From Branchiostoma lanceolatum (taxonomy: Eukaryota; Chordata; Leptocardii; Amphioxiformes; Branchiostomatidae), in assembly GCF_035083965.1 (NCBI RefSeq), contig NC_089738.1, forward strand, positions 13,108,734 to 13,172,733: a stretch of DNA of 64,000 nucleotides, read 5' to 3'. Shown here one piece after another: positions 1 through 12,468 of the stretch (positions within the stretch are counted from its first letter, which is position 1; each line of letters starts with the position of its first letter). The position numbers were made by a program, and so were the translations under genes. The notes under the pieces are model-generated. The model was not told where the DNA came from, ran no database searches, and saw nothing but the letters and a program-made list of their open reading frames with translations.

Positions 1-1568
1 CGCCCGCACCGCTGCCAAGACCAGGTAATTATATAAAGTACTGTAAATGCAGAAATGTTCGCGGGGATTTAATTTCGCGGTAGAGAGAAAATGGACTGTT
101 CGCAGTGACTGTCGCAGTGACTGTCACAGTGCTACAGTCACATAATGGATTGGCTTTTTGTGGTGGGTTAAGTTCGGGGTAAAGAGTTCACCGAGAAAAC
201 CACAAGCATAAAACCACCGCGAACATTTCTGCATTTGCAATACCTTCCCTGCATGTTGGATTTAAAGCACAGGACTTTGCTTTTATCTGGATGTAGCTGG
301 AGGCCCTAGTCATTGAAACGAACAGCAAACATTTAAAAAATCACAGTACTCATACAAAATTATTGTGTCCTTTTCCAGATCTGATGGCCACACATGACGA
401 CGACAGTCTGGACTACAGTGAACCCTACACAGATCTAAACAACTACATCGATCCCAGCACTGTCGTTGGTCCAAAAGTTGAACCTCAACAGCAAGCTCTA
501 CAATCCAACGACACTGCCCAACAACCTCCTGACGTTGCCGTGCCAACAACAGATGTTTCCCAGCAACCGTCAGAAGATTCTGAAGTTGCAGCGGAAACTT
601 CAGAAGTTGCCAGGCAACCGAGCAAGCCCAGTCGGCCGCCCCACAGCTTGCTGGCCAGACAGTTGTCGGATGCGCTGATGAGGAGACAGGCGTCAGGAGA
701 CTCGATGGGAGAGGAGGAGGCGGCTCTGGAGAGGAGCGACTCAGTCGACCACAGCTATGTGGAGATTGTGGATGGAGTGCCACAGGAGGAAATTCAACAT
801 AATGGTTAGTTCATTCATTCATTTGTTTGGAATTGGACCCTTGTTGTACCTAGTGGCACATATGGCAGCAAGTTTCCTTGCTGTGTTAGTAGTAGGATAT
901 ATCTTTACAGGGAGGGGTTTCTAGCCCTTTAATGTGCTCGAAGAACCTCCCCAAACACGGGACCCCCAGTTTACACATCTTCCCAAAGACAGGTGCAGTC
1001 CCAACTGAGATGCCCTTCCCAGGTTTGAACCAGGGTCTCCAGACCATGGTTGAGAGTTAGACGTGAGGAAGGTCATCTGTGGTTGGGAGTTGGTCAGTGA
1101 GCTAGTCTCTAAAATTCGTCTGCACCAGCTGACTATAAATTTTGTAAAATAAAAATTGGGAAAGTTATCTTAGATGCAATAGGGGAGCAAACTGGAGCTA
1201 GAATAGGATGGATTCCAGGCTACTCCCAACTCAGCATATGTGTACATATCCACACTGATTTATCTTGTTTGGCATCCTTAGGTGATGGAGATAGCAGTCA
1301 GCTGACACAGGAGCAAGATGCCTCGTCCAAGGAGACTGAAGACGTCCCCAACCAAGACAGTGGTGGGATCACATTTACTGCAGAGGGCAGTGGAGACGCC
1401 ATAGAAGACCAGGATTCAGCTGATGTGGAGAAGAATAAGTGTGAAGAGGCTAGAAGTGAGAGGAAGGATCCAGACACCGACAAGGTGTCCAATGAAAACG
1501 TTAAAGGGGATGCTGAGGTAGATGTTGCAAACAGTAAAGAACAGCTGCAAACAGAAACACAGGCCTAG
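1..1568 (+). CDS. 3' end of an acidic, probably disordered protein (unrecognised); partial
   Basis: Three exon pieces are visible: 1-24 (ends at a gtaatt donor), 379-804 and 1282-1568 (TAG stop). Codon phases agree at both junctions (1+2 nt each time), which supports one gene. About 245 residues can be read. They are rich in Asp, Glu, Ser, Gln and Pro with no folded domain I recognise. The first part is Gln/Pro-rich, then comes a short helix-prone stretch (SLLARQLSDALMRRQ), then an acidic segment with SVDHSYVEIVDG, then a low-complexity acidic tail. SYVEI preceded by acidic and serine residues fits the W/Y/F-x-x-L/I/V pattern of an LC3-interacting region, but that is only a motif match. The upstream domains that would name the protein lie outside the window. 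Intron 1 holds an inverted-repeat element and intron 2 a degenerate dispersed repeat. Confidence 0.62.
39..242. mobile_element. TACTGTAAA-family inverted-repeat element, copy 1
   Basis: aatgcagaaatgttcgcgg near the left end is mirrored by ccgcgaacatttctgcattt near the right end. The element begins 15 bp after an exon donor. Interior phrases (aatttcgcggtagagagaaa, ttcaccgagaaaacc) recur in other copies. Confidence 0.75.
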
Positions 1569-2320
1569 TTTTTTACAGTACTGGTGGTTTATGAAAATGA
1601 AGCCTGTGGTATTATGTTTTGTGCCATTCTGAAATTCATGGTCTTGCATGTAGTATACCCCTTGTAATGTTCATATCCACTCTCTACATTAAGAAGGTTC
1701 TGTATGTTATGTTACCATTAAGACTTTATAGTCCATGTTGTGGGCTTTACTTCTCAACTCTGCACTGGTCACAGAAGACGTTTGTAACGAAAACAGAACA
1801 AGTACAACCATCTATGCACATGTTGACCCAGCCAGTAGGTAGTTAACTGTAGTATGATGCTTTGTATTTAGTGCCTCTATCGACACATTGACACAGGTTG
1901 GCTTTGAGTCTGAAGAGCCTCTATCAGCAAAGTAGGGAGTCCTGTGTGGCAGTTATGTTAAAAGTTTACAGTAAAGAGCTGAAAGTGTGTTCCAACACAA
2001 AAGGTAACCATGTTAGATTTTTCACTCCAACTGTGGTCTTCCTCAGATTTCAAGTTACTGTAAAATTTAGTGATTTTTGTGGGAATTTGAATTCGTGGTA
2101 GGAAGTGAAAGACGGTTTTCACAGTGTTAAAACAATTCTGTAGAACAGTAACGTTAGAGATACATTTAATTGAAAATGCAATTTGCTTTATCATGAGGTC
2201 ACTGAGGATTTAAAATCACTGCAAGCGTTTAAAGATTTACAGTACCAATCACCCAAGACAGCAGGACAGTGGAAAATTTGATGAACTAACCATTTGTGTT
2301 TGAATAAAGTTTTACTCAGT
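1569..2320 (+). other. 3' UTR of the first gene with polyadenylation signal
   Basis: Non-coding sequence follows the TAG at 1566-1568. The canonical signal AATAAA is at 2303-2308. The UTR contains an inverted-repeat element of the TACTGTAAA family (2056-2244). Confidence 0.55.
2056..2244. mobile_element. TACTGTAAA-family inverted-repeat element, copy 2
   Basis: Begins tactgtaaaatttagtgatt and ends gcgtttaaagatttacagta, with ttcgtggtaggaagtgaaag inside. Confidence 0.6.
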
Positions 2321-5300
2321 CTGTACTATGTTAACTATCAGCACAGATGAACTTTCATGCTCTTGTCAAAAGTTATTACAAAGCAACTTGATATGATAAA
2401 CTGACATATAACTATACTCACCATATACCAACTAGATAAAATTACTTCTCACATACATATCAAGTTCTTTATCCATATGTTTGTGTATTGTTTACCACCT
2501 AAAAGCACAATTTTACATTTACATTACATTAATTCTTTTCTTAACTAAGATGTAGATTTTGATGTCCTGGTATTTAGAGTTAATGTTGTACAATATTATT
2601 CGAGTTTAGAAATGGTTGTGTTTCTATGACTCTGTTCCATGTTATTGTAACCCTACAATTAGCGTTGTTAAGAAGATCAAGTTTTATATAAAATTACAGT
2701 TAGAGTTCGAGTTCAAATGATTATCGGTTAAGTGCAAATGTGTTTGCATGTCGGTAATGTTGTCCATAGAATGGACCTCTTGTTTGTAGAAAGAAAGCCA
2801 TAATTTCATCTGACAATATGCAAATAACAAAAGTCTTTAAAAGGCTGTTGTAACAAGATCCTGATAATCATAACAGAGCTACTATAGAGCGTATGTGTCC
2901 ATTGGTAGAACATACCAACAATACCTGGATATTTTTGCAGCACAACTTTTAGGGAGCCTTACACATTTTAAAGGCTCTCCAGCTGTTTTGGCTGTTTGCC
3001 GTATTTGTATTGCCATAACTGAGATGCCATGCTGGTATACTTCCTTTAACAAAAATACTTGCTGGCATAACTGAAATAATATTAATGCCTGTTATATGCT
3101 TTATGTGCAATTTATACACAGAAAAATTAACTGCATGCTGCATTTTGGTTTCTAGACACAGTATATTGACACCAATCATTCACTTTTGCACATACATTGT
3201 TTTGAGTATTTGTGATAGTATTTTGTTTGGAGAAGACAATGTGTAATGTTACATGTAGTACCTCTGTAGGTAGACAGAGGGAGTAGTCGAGCCATCTGTT
3301 GAAATGTTAGGGCATGCTTTGTTGTTTAAATATGATTGTTGCATTTACTGAGAAAAGTAATTTAAGATAGTCCGTTATTTTCAAACAGTTCTAAACTTAA
3401 GCCACATGTATCAATGATAATCAACGTTATATTAGTGTTGTATTGCTTTGCCTTCTATGCATGATGCAACTTGCATTATGTTGACTATATTATTTTGGGC
3501 GACGCTTCAGGGGCTAGTATATTATTCCTGACTTTTTGTTACTCCAGAATTTAGATAAGAGTAACATGTTCACCAACAAAAACTCACAGATGTTAGATTG
3601 GCAGATATAGAAAATTAATCATTTAGCCCATGTAACTGTATTATTTGTTGCAGAAACAAATCCAAGATAAGTGCAAATAATTTTTTCACTCCTCTTTAAT
3701 GTTGTTTACAGCAGTTCATACCATTTGTACATTGTACTACTTTTACATGATAAAATCCCCAAGCCAGCCCCTGTTTAAAGTATGATGTGTCTTGTTATCT
3801 GTATTGTATAGCCGGTATAACCACCCTTCAGTGTAACACACCACAGAACAGAACGACCTGCCATACCTAACTTTTTCACATCTAACTCCAGGCATTGTTT
3901 AAAGCAATTTATTGCGAATGTACTCGGAGACACTCTATGATAGCTCTCAGGAAAAAACAAACGAGTCTTCACACCTCAATCTTTGTTACAAGAGGAAAGT
4001 AGACTGACACAGAGACGACAGTTTCAGGTAAAACGTTTAAAAGTCGTTCATCAGGGTGAAGTTTCACAGCCCACTCTCTCCTGGCGTCCGACTAGCTTAC
4101 TCATGAGACAGACGAACTCCTTACATTCCCTTACCGATAAAAGTACTGGGTTTGGTCCGCATGTTTTTCTTCTTTTTTTTTTCGGAGAAAAAAAGGAAAG
4201 AGAAAGAAAGAGAAATGTAAAATGGGATCGGAGGTCCCCCAACCTCCCCCCGGACAGACGGAGACAGACGGTTTTACTCTGAAGAACTTCGTCTCAGGTC
4301 TTGTCTACTTCCTCCTTGCTTTATATCAAACAACCAGACTGAAGACATCGTTTAAAATCTCAAGTTAAGATCTAGAAAAACAAAGCAGCGTCGTAAACAG
4401 TGGAGAAGCAAATCACAACGTAAGAAACATCAATTCTGTTTTTGAAATTCGGTATTACTGTTTTCTTTCTCGGAAGCGATTGTCTATAGATCTATAGATA
4501 TTCTCACTAACCGTAAGTCACTTTCTGGCAGTTCACTGAAATGGGCGTTGGCTACCTTAGCAACACATAGCAACCACCTTTGACCGCAATTTTCACACAT
4601 TTTCCCCATTGTTCGATAATTACCCCCTCTCCACCTACTGTGAAAACTTTTCAGGTGGGGTGCCGCTGGACAGGCCAGGCTGCTACCTGGCACCCTGGGG
4701 AGTGTGACTGAGCTTCATATATGGCTGTCTGGAAAACCAAGCTAGGATGTGTATTCTAAGAAATCAACAATGGGTTCAATTTTAAAACGTTTTCCCGTGT
4801 TTATAAACTATTTCTAGCCTCTTTAACTTCTCTTGAAGTTGGATAGATCCACATATCGACTGTAAAACACACACGTCAAATAAATGGATAGATTCACACG
4901 GAGCAGTTGTTTTAAATGAATTGAAATACTTGTAGCCAGACATATAAGACATATAAAAGTTGCCAGATTGAACAGGGTTGATTGGCGTTCAAGAGGAGAT
5001 AGAAACTGCACTTCCCGCTGTGTAAACCTGTAACGTTACGATCTTGTACCAAACAGAATGCAATAATGAGATTTCCTTGACTTATTAAAAAAACGCAGCT
5101 GCTCACTTGCGTAAGATACGCTTTTACAAAAACTTGATGAAGAAGGGATCCAAGACTCGAATCAATAGAGATGGACTAGCTGGAGAAAAAAAAAACTTGT
5201 CAACAAACCAGGGGAGCCATGCCACCCCCTCCTGTTTTGTTTCTCTGCACTGACTGAGAAATGTTGACACTTAAAGACCCCAGTAAAACTTAACTATATA

Positions 5301-6130
5301 AAGGCTGGATAATGTAAACTAATATTAGGCTTCAGTGTGCTGCTGGCAGCCGTGCAGTGCACATCAGTCGAGGCCTGCATGGGACAGTTTACCAAGGGCA
5401 TTACTATTCAACTTGTGTTTGAAATAACAACAGATATCAGAAATGAAAGTCTTGATATTCACCAAGAAGGACACTTAGCCCAGAAATAAAATAATGACAA
5501 CAATGGCGTGTGATTTAGTTTGAGACATCGGCTGACAGTTCTGTGTACAGCTCTACGGAGCCCCAGTCTATACTGGTTTCTTAGACTGCAAGTAGACACT
5601 AAAATTACAAGTCATATTTCTAGACACACAACTACCAATTAAGCTAATGTGGGGAAGACATTTTCAAATTGGAAACGGAGTTACAGTTAGATATTCTGAC
5701 ACTATATTGTATCTAGGTGGGAATACACGTGTTAACTTTTCGCTTTGTTAGTTTTATGATCACCAAATGCATCGCTGTCATTTGAAAAGTCTTCAAAAAT
5801 CTTCTGATCATAATTTTCTTAGCAACCGTATGTGTATGTATGTTGTACTTTAAAACTTTGAGATAACATAAAGAGAATTATTGTTTGTGCACCACCTATG
5901 CTTGAGACCATGTTTGTGAATTGTTTTTAAAACCAAGCCATACTGTGTCTGGCAGGTAAGCCACTGCCAGGTAAAGCTGTGAACAAGCCATTGTTCTGCC
6001 CAGGTAGTCTGCTCTCCTACTGTGAGGGTGCCTTGTCAACAACTTGATTGGCCATATTGTTCACAAATCATAACAAAGAGATCACATTTCACCTCTGGGG
6101 ATGCCAAAAGTCCTTATTTTGTAGTCTATT
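2321..6130. other. Intergenic stretch between tail-to-tail genes; no gene seen
   Basis: AT-rich sequence between the end of the first gene and the likely 3' end of the myosin light chain gene. Short open frames here lack splice-site support and protein-like composition. A degenerate dispersed repeat lies at about 3806-3975. The rest shows nothing I can name. Confidence 0.5.
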
Positions 6131-6703
6131 TTTTAATCAAGTGGTGCATGTTCAGATAATGTCATTCCAACTTACAAAAAACATGGATGGAAAGAACACA
6201 TGTTGCGCAATTATCTCTCGTTGAGACCGTTGTTGTGGAGGATTCCAGTGCTTAGCTGTGCCTTCATGAATATTTCCAATGGCCTATTTTTGTCAATTTT
6301 TTAAACATATTATGAAAATATTTGTTCTGATTATAGTAGTAGACATGGCCTCAACGGGATGTTGTAGAGTGGTCTTCGCTGAATACGTACATACCAAATT
6401 TGTCTTAAAAAAGGATGTCTGTGCGATGCACATAGTGTTTAAAGGTAGTTATATTCTCAAGTGCTTATTATATTAATATTGAGATATGGATAATGTATGT
6501 GTGAAGTGAATGTGGTCAGATCGCATCTTACTAATATGCACCACCAAAACATGTCAGCAATTCTGGAGAAAAACCATCAGGTAAGCGGGTACTAGCCATG
6601 AAAGTCGGGGCAGCAGTTAATTAGGCTGGAGGCTGAAAAGTGACTTACGGTTAGTGAGTTTGCAAAGTATAAACAAAATTGTAGGACGCGATGTCTGTAA
6701 CTT

Positions 6704-9700
6704 CTATTTCTTTTCTTCTTTTGGCTCTTCTGTTGCGTCTTTCCCTTCCTTCAACAAGAAGGTACAAAACTCTGCAAAAGAAAGAAAAAAATATTTGGTT
6801 AGCTGAGCAATAATGTAAACTCGAGAGGACTTTACGGTAGGGGGGGATAAGAAGTAGTCTGGTATCCATCCTTTGCGATGCTTACAAAGTAGCTTACTCT
6901 GATGAATTCCTCACCACATCTGGTGAAATTCTGCTATTTTTTGTCAGTTACGTAGAGACTACATTAAAACAGTGAATAAAGGAGTGATTACTGGTGTTGT
7001 CCTGTACCTTCGATGTTGATCCTGCCGTCCCCATCCTCCAGTCCGGACATCAGCTCTTCGATCTCCTCATCCTTCAGTTTCTCTCCTGCACAAACAATCG
7101 TCACATTAAAATGTAAACCATTCTGCACAAACAGTCGTCACATGAAAATGTCAATCATTCTGCACAAACAATCGTCACGCAAAACTGTCAATCATTTCTT
7201 CAAGCTCAAAAAAGAAGATGTGAATCTGAAGAGATCTACAACTGCAGTATCAGTAGCCCTATGGTATGCACACTTCATAATAGATCGTGTTCAGCACCAA
7301 GGACATGTATGCTAACGTGTGTGAATGGTGTGTTCAGATCCAAGGACAGGTATGCTAACGTGTGTGTGGATGGTGTTAAGCACCAAGGACAGGCATGCTA
7401 GCATGTGTGAATGATGGGGTGTTCAGTACTAAGGACATGTATACTAACTTGTGTGGATAGTGCTCAGCACTAAGGACAGGTACGCTGACATGCGTATGGA
7501 TGGTGTTCAGCACCAAGGACAGCTACGTTTTCCTATGTGTTGGTTGCGTGCAGCACCAAGGGCATGTATAGAATTCGTGAACAATGATTTTTATCCTACT
7601 TACTCATGGCTAGCACCCAATAGTGATCATCATTAGAAAATCCGTATAAAGATAAAACCATATGTATATTATCCGCCTTATCTTCATTTTCCTCACTTAA
7701 CGTCAGTTAAAACTTGGCGCTAACATACTTAAGTTAAAGAGTGTGGCGTAGATTACGACCATGACGTTTGATAAAGGATGTGACGTAGGCGTCGTTGCAA
7801 GTTTTCTGGGCCCTGCTTTGGAGATGTAGAAAGACCTGGTCTTTTGTTTACAGGCCACTCTGCACTCCAAATCAGGGACAAGAACAACATCGGTGTGAGA
7901 CAGTCGGTCTTCTTTCGTCTGCAGCAACACCCGGAATTAGTCGCAAGAACAACGCCGGTATGAGACAGTCGGTCTCCTGTCGTTTACAGCAGTTAGAACC
8001 CCCCCCCCTCCCAATTGTCCTTTCCATTCACTTCTTGATCTTCTTCTTCCGTCGGACTCGAAGCGCAGTGCTAGAGACGAAACCTATAAATGCTTCTTTG
8101 ATAGCTGATAGTGTTTCGCTACGGCTCGCTTATATAGCCAAGTACACTGTAGCACTCATACCCTTATCGACTAAAAAGAGCCCAGCCGAGAAGCCTACTA
8201 TGGAGGTTATGGCGTATAAAGGAAAAAACGATGTCATGAAATCCCCATACACACCCTAATTCAACATACATACGACATCACATTCCATCAACGTCCGTAT
8301 ATGGTAGTCACGTGACGTGTTGTCCATATAGCCCAGTGAAGAGGAATGTTTCTGTTAGAGCCATTATCCGGTCGAGGTCACTTCAAGATCATCGTAAATT
8401 TAGTGGAGATGGCTGTGTGGTGAAACAGACCAATCACACTTCTTGCTCATTGCAGAGGAATTACAAAGTAGAGTGCTGATTTAACACAGCTCACAATCAA
8501 AGTGAGGGGAAACAACGATTTTGTTGCTGGATTACACACTTAACCTTTCTTTTGAGTCATTTCAAATGCCTGACTATGTTTTACGATGGTATTTATCGTC
8601 ATCATACCTATATTCACACCATACAATGATAAATGTTTGCTATCATCTTTTACTCTTTTTATATAAATGCATTTCAGTCTGTTGGAACTACCAAGTGCAT
8701 TTGTAAATGACGATCATTATTTGACGATGAAAAGAATCTTTAGACCATATTCCTGCCCAATTGATTAATCAATTAAAAGGCTGAATGCATATAACTTAGA
8801 TAACTAATCAAAAATGAAATCAAAACTTACTACTAGTGTACTACATTAAACTCTGCAGTTTACATGCCTATTCTAAGTCCCTGAAAAACGTGTAAACGTT
8901 TTTTTCAAGACAACTATTTTTCACTATGACATAAGATATGATTGAGAGATTGTTGTGATCAGTAGTTCTTACCTAGATAGGAGAGTCCGTGTCTGAAGGC
9001 TGCGCTGTCGATGACTCCGATCCCGTCCTTGTCGTAACACTTCAGACACTCCTGGAACGCCTCGTGGTTATCGAACGGGTCCCGGAACTTCATGGTTTCA
9101 CCCAGGTACGGCAGGAAGGCATCGAAATCTATCCGCTTGTCGTCTAAAGTGTTAAGATAGAGAAAGGTAAAGTTGTCATCCTCATCGGCGTACCCGTACT
9201 TGTGTCTCAACTGGTAACTTAGCAGAATCACAGTTGAGCTCCTGGTTTGGATTAGTTGCTAACTTAATCCTGGGAAGGGCATCTCGGTTGGAGCTGCACC
9301 CGTTCTTCGGAAGGGACGCTTGTTCTATGTCCCCACCCGAAAGGACAAATACAACCCCTCAATTGTGGTAAGAAATGATACTTTTCTTAATAAATTAACA
9401 GATTTTTTATAATCAAACGGCATATTCAGCACCAGAGACACTACACCGCCCTTTACCTTTACCTTCCTAACATTCCAGCCCCCTGCCCCTTTTCTGTATA
9501 AAGGCATGGAATGATTGAAGGTGTATTAATATCCTACCAACATATTTGGTGTTTAGGCTCCATATCCTTTAACATATCACACGGCAATGGTCCAGCAGAG
9601 TGCGCCTATCCTAGTCTCCGTTACATACTGCCTCACTGAGCATTTGTTTTACATACAAATGTAAATCTATACGGGCGTTCTGATAAGAGCCTGGTCACCT

Positions 9701-11641
9701 GCGTCGTACGATTGTCGTACGATAACAAACTGACGACATTCTTAGGATAGTCGTGCATGTGTCGTGCAAGAGTCAGCTGTCTTGTTTTAGAAAACGCTGT
9801 CTTAGATCCTTGTTATTGTCGGTGGTTGGTTCTGTCACGGCCTGCTCGAAAATTATACGACATCAAAATCGTACGACGGCCTACGACGAATGTGACTGCG
9901 CTGTTACATCCTGCATTCTGATTGGGTTCTGAGACTTTGCTCTGAACGCTTGGACGGGCATCAGATCTCGACAAACAATCAGAATGTTGTAGCTATCAGA
10001 AAACTGCGCGAATGCGAAGTTGAAGCTACGTACCCCCAATCTCCTTGATGAACTGCTGACACAGCGACACGGTGGGGTTCTCTCCGAACGACCGGAGCAC
10101 ATCGCCGATTTGCCGCCCGTAGATCTTCCCGTCTCCGATCTCGTCAAACAGCGTGTACCAATCCTTGAAGTCTGCGGAGTAGGAAATCAAAGTACATTGA
10201 AAAAATAATGTTTTGTTAGTTTCTAGGATTTGTCTTCTTTTGAGATTTCACTACTGATTTCGTCACTTCCCAATGTCTCTCAGCTAACTTAGCTATTACA
10301 TAAAGGTAGAACAGAGGCTTAGTATTGATATGCAATACTACGTTCATACCTAATGTTTATTTTAGAGGTCAATCGTTGGTTTCAAAGACAATGCTTTTTC
10401 CAAAGGGTATACGTATGATCAAACAATTTTTGAACGTGCAACTTAGCAGGCGCCATGGTATCAGTGTGCAATGTTGAATCTCTGGCGTCATTAATATCAA
10501 ATCGCTTTTAAACATTCTCAGATAACTGCCAAAATGTCTTATATAGAGAGGATATGTGGAGTGGACTAATCCTTAAAACTATAAACCGACACCCTTTGAG
10601 GAGCTTCCATTGGGGAGTATGCAGTAAATGTGGAGCGGGCTATTTCATGGCTAGCTTGATAGATTCAAGTCCAAAAGTCAAAATAAACATGTAGACAATA
10701 GACAAAAGTCCGCCTCACGAATCTAAAAAAATGCCCCATATGGAGACTTACCCTCCATGACGCCATCGTCCAACTTGGGCGCCTCCCGCTTGGGGGGAGG
10801 AGGGGCCTTGGCTTCTTCCTTGGGAGGCTCTTCCTTCTTGGCAGCCTCTTTCTTGGCTGCGGCCTTCGGTGGCTTAACCAGGAGAAGGAAGAGTACGAAA
10901 CGCGTACTTTAATCATTGTTCTACAGCATTTAGGATTCCGTTCTTTTTTCTCTTTGTGCGTCATCATACGCTAGCCCGCTATCCATCTTACTCTAGCTCC
11001 GGGTCGCTTCTTTGATCGCTCCCCTGCCAAATTGGCGCCTGGGTCGTTTTAAATATTCGGGTAGAAGATATCTTTTACGCGAATATTAAAGGAGAGCTCT
11101 GCTTGGCACACGGTCATCAGAGATTAGAGAAGCAGACTGACACTAGATTAGGATGGACCAGGCTACCAATGCAATACACCGGTGCACCACAGAAAACATT
11201 TAAGGTTTCCAAACATTCCAGTCCTCATGCATGATGGCCGATTTTGTATCAAGGAAAATAAGCTAAGATTCATAATGGTAATTCATAAGATTCCCAGTAA
11301 CGCTCGGGTCACCATCTACTGTAGAGATCTTCCTCATAGGGGGTTTCAAGGCATTTGCAGGATTTAGGTTTTCTCCTTTCGCCACATTGAACTGATTTCA
11401 ATAATTTATAGAGAAACACTGGAGTAAAATGAAGGTCAAACGTATGCCCGATGACCTTGTACCTTTTCAGTATCATCCTAGCACAGATGCAGCTTCCGCG
11501 GTAGCAACTTTTACATTTCCTATCAAACCTTGTTTTCTCCTTGCACTCAACATGAATAAAAGCATCCAACTCTTTGCAAATTCAAGGAATCCTGGTATAG
11601 AATATTGCATGAAAGCGAGAAAACCAGAGAAGTCTTACCAT
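6704..11641 (-). CDS. MLC-alk: Myosin alkali (essential) light chain, muscle type
   Basis: Six coding exons in transcript order: 11641-11639 (only the ATG), 10872-10752, 10171-10034, 9143-8973, 7085-7008, 6771-6704 (TAG). All donors and acceptors are GT/AG and phases sum to 193 codons (192 aa). The N-terminus is a Lys/Ala/Pro-rich extension (MPPKAAAKKEAAKK, residues 1-38), as in long A1-type alkali light chains, where it reaches actin. Four EF-hand-like units follow: FKDWYTLFDEIGDGKIYGRQ (43-62), KRIDFDAFLPYL, CYDKDGIGVIDSAAF and GDGRINIEEFCTFLL. The acidic ligands of classical calcium loops are incomplete (for example Ala at loop position 12 in the third unit), as expected for essential light chains, which brace the myosin lever arm rather than sense calcium. 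The tail is EEPKEEKK. The gene is divergent from GRTP1. A possible ATTAAA signal on the minus strand lies near 6132-6137. Confidence 0.92.
7086..7196. repeat. Three 37-bp tandem copies, each carrying a splice-acceptor sequence
   Basis: The motif ctgcacaaacaatcgtcac recurs at about 7086, 7123 and 7160, followed each time by an aaaatgt-like segment and a variant of caatcatt. On the minus strand the first copy is the acceptor of light-chain exon 5; the other two are near-identical copies upstream of it. Confidence 0.8.
7289..7570. repeat. Minisatellite, about 7 diverged copies of a 40-46 bp unit
   Basis: The unit gttcagcaccaaggacatgt followed by a variant of atgctaacgtgtgtgaatggt recurs with substitutions across the interval. 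It sits in the intron between light-chain exons 4 and 5. Confidence 0.8.
7879..7991. repeat. Two-copy tandem duplication in a light-chain intron
   Basis: Segments beginning caagaacaac and running through gagacagtcggtct to a cagcag end occur twice about 66 bp apart with a few substitutions. Confidence 0.6.
9695..9895. repeat. Inverted-repeat element with gtcgtacgat ends
   Basis: gtcgtacgattgtcgtacga near 9705-9724 is mirrored by atcgtacgac plus ctacgacga near 9867-9893. The element lies in light-chain intron 3. This is a degenerate MITE-like structure; I did not find a clear target duplication. Confidence 0.45.
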
Positions 11642-12468
11642 GATGGTTCCTCTGTCCTGGGCGACCTATTGTGAGAACCTGTGGATCTTTCCAGCCAATT
11701 TATGCCCTGGAGAAAATAGCTTTTCTCATTTTGGTCCGATGCGCCAAAATTGTAGATTCCACAGTACCCTTTTGACCTCACCCTACCATATGTGCGCCCG
11801 GCTCTGCGCTGAATTCCTGCGGCCCAAGTTTGGACAGGACAGTTGTCGTCTTCACCTTTTACGAAGAGGCGATCAGTGGAGCATCCAAGGGTAGGGTGAC
11901 CGATCTATCCAGGGCGACTTATTTGTGTATGAAATGCAGAATAATGTTGGTGGAAAATTTTCTGGTCATCGATTCGTTCTGGTCTTCTCCCTTGTCATCG
12001 ATCGCTATTCCCTTTTCTCCGGCTATAGTTATTACGAATAGATTCTTTGGACATTTTCTCTTGTGCGGCACTTCTTTTTCATACTCTTACCACGGTTACA
12101 CGAGGTATTCAAAGATGTGAAACACCGGTACCTCGGCCTCTTAGATGTATCAAACAAGCAAATGAAACGATGGCCTTATCAAAATTTAACGTTAAACTAT
12201 GAAGTTTCGGGTGATCCTGATCAATTGCATTGCATTGTATTATTAGAAAGTTTTTTTACATTTCGAATTCCTTGACAATGATACCTATTTGTTATCATTG
12301 TACATCCACCTTCGAGCACCGACGAGGCTGCTTATGTGCATGGGCCGCTGAAAAAAAATGATCTCCAGCTTTTGTGTACTGCAAGTTCTAGACTGCACTT
12401 TTAGCTAGTGTTGCTAGGCGGCGTTGTGAGACCGCCCGGTGATGACAGGTAGGCGTGAGGGGTTAAAG
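11642..12468. promoter_or_regulatory. Shared head-to-head 5' region of the light-chain gene and GRTP1
   Basis: The two start codons point away from each other and are 827 bp apart. On the minus strand a TATA-like gcataaattg lies about 60 bp upstream of the light-chain ATG (complement of roughly 11696-11706). On the plus strand GRTP1 starts in AAGATGGCGGC, which matches the known YY1-type initiator element overlapping the ATG. Promoter assignment is inference from position. Confidence 0.45.

Noticed and set aside
3983..4282. 99-codon plus-strand frame in the intergenic region
   Set aside because: Basic, low-complexity translation, no splice context, partly from an A-rich tract; not convincing as a gene.
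7086..7570. CRISPR-like array
   Set aside because: Repeats are degenerate tandem units without unique spacers, in a eukaryotic intron.
7795..8259. 154-codon plus-strand open frame in a myosin light chain intron
   Set aside because: No splice support, low-complexity translation, includes a local tandem duplication; no domain recognised.
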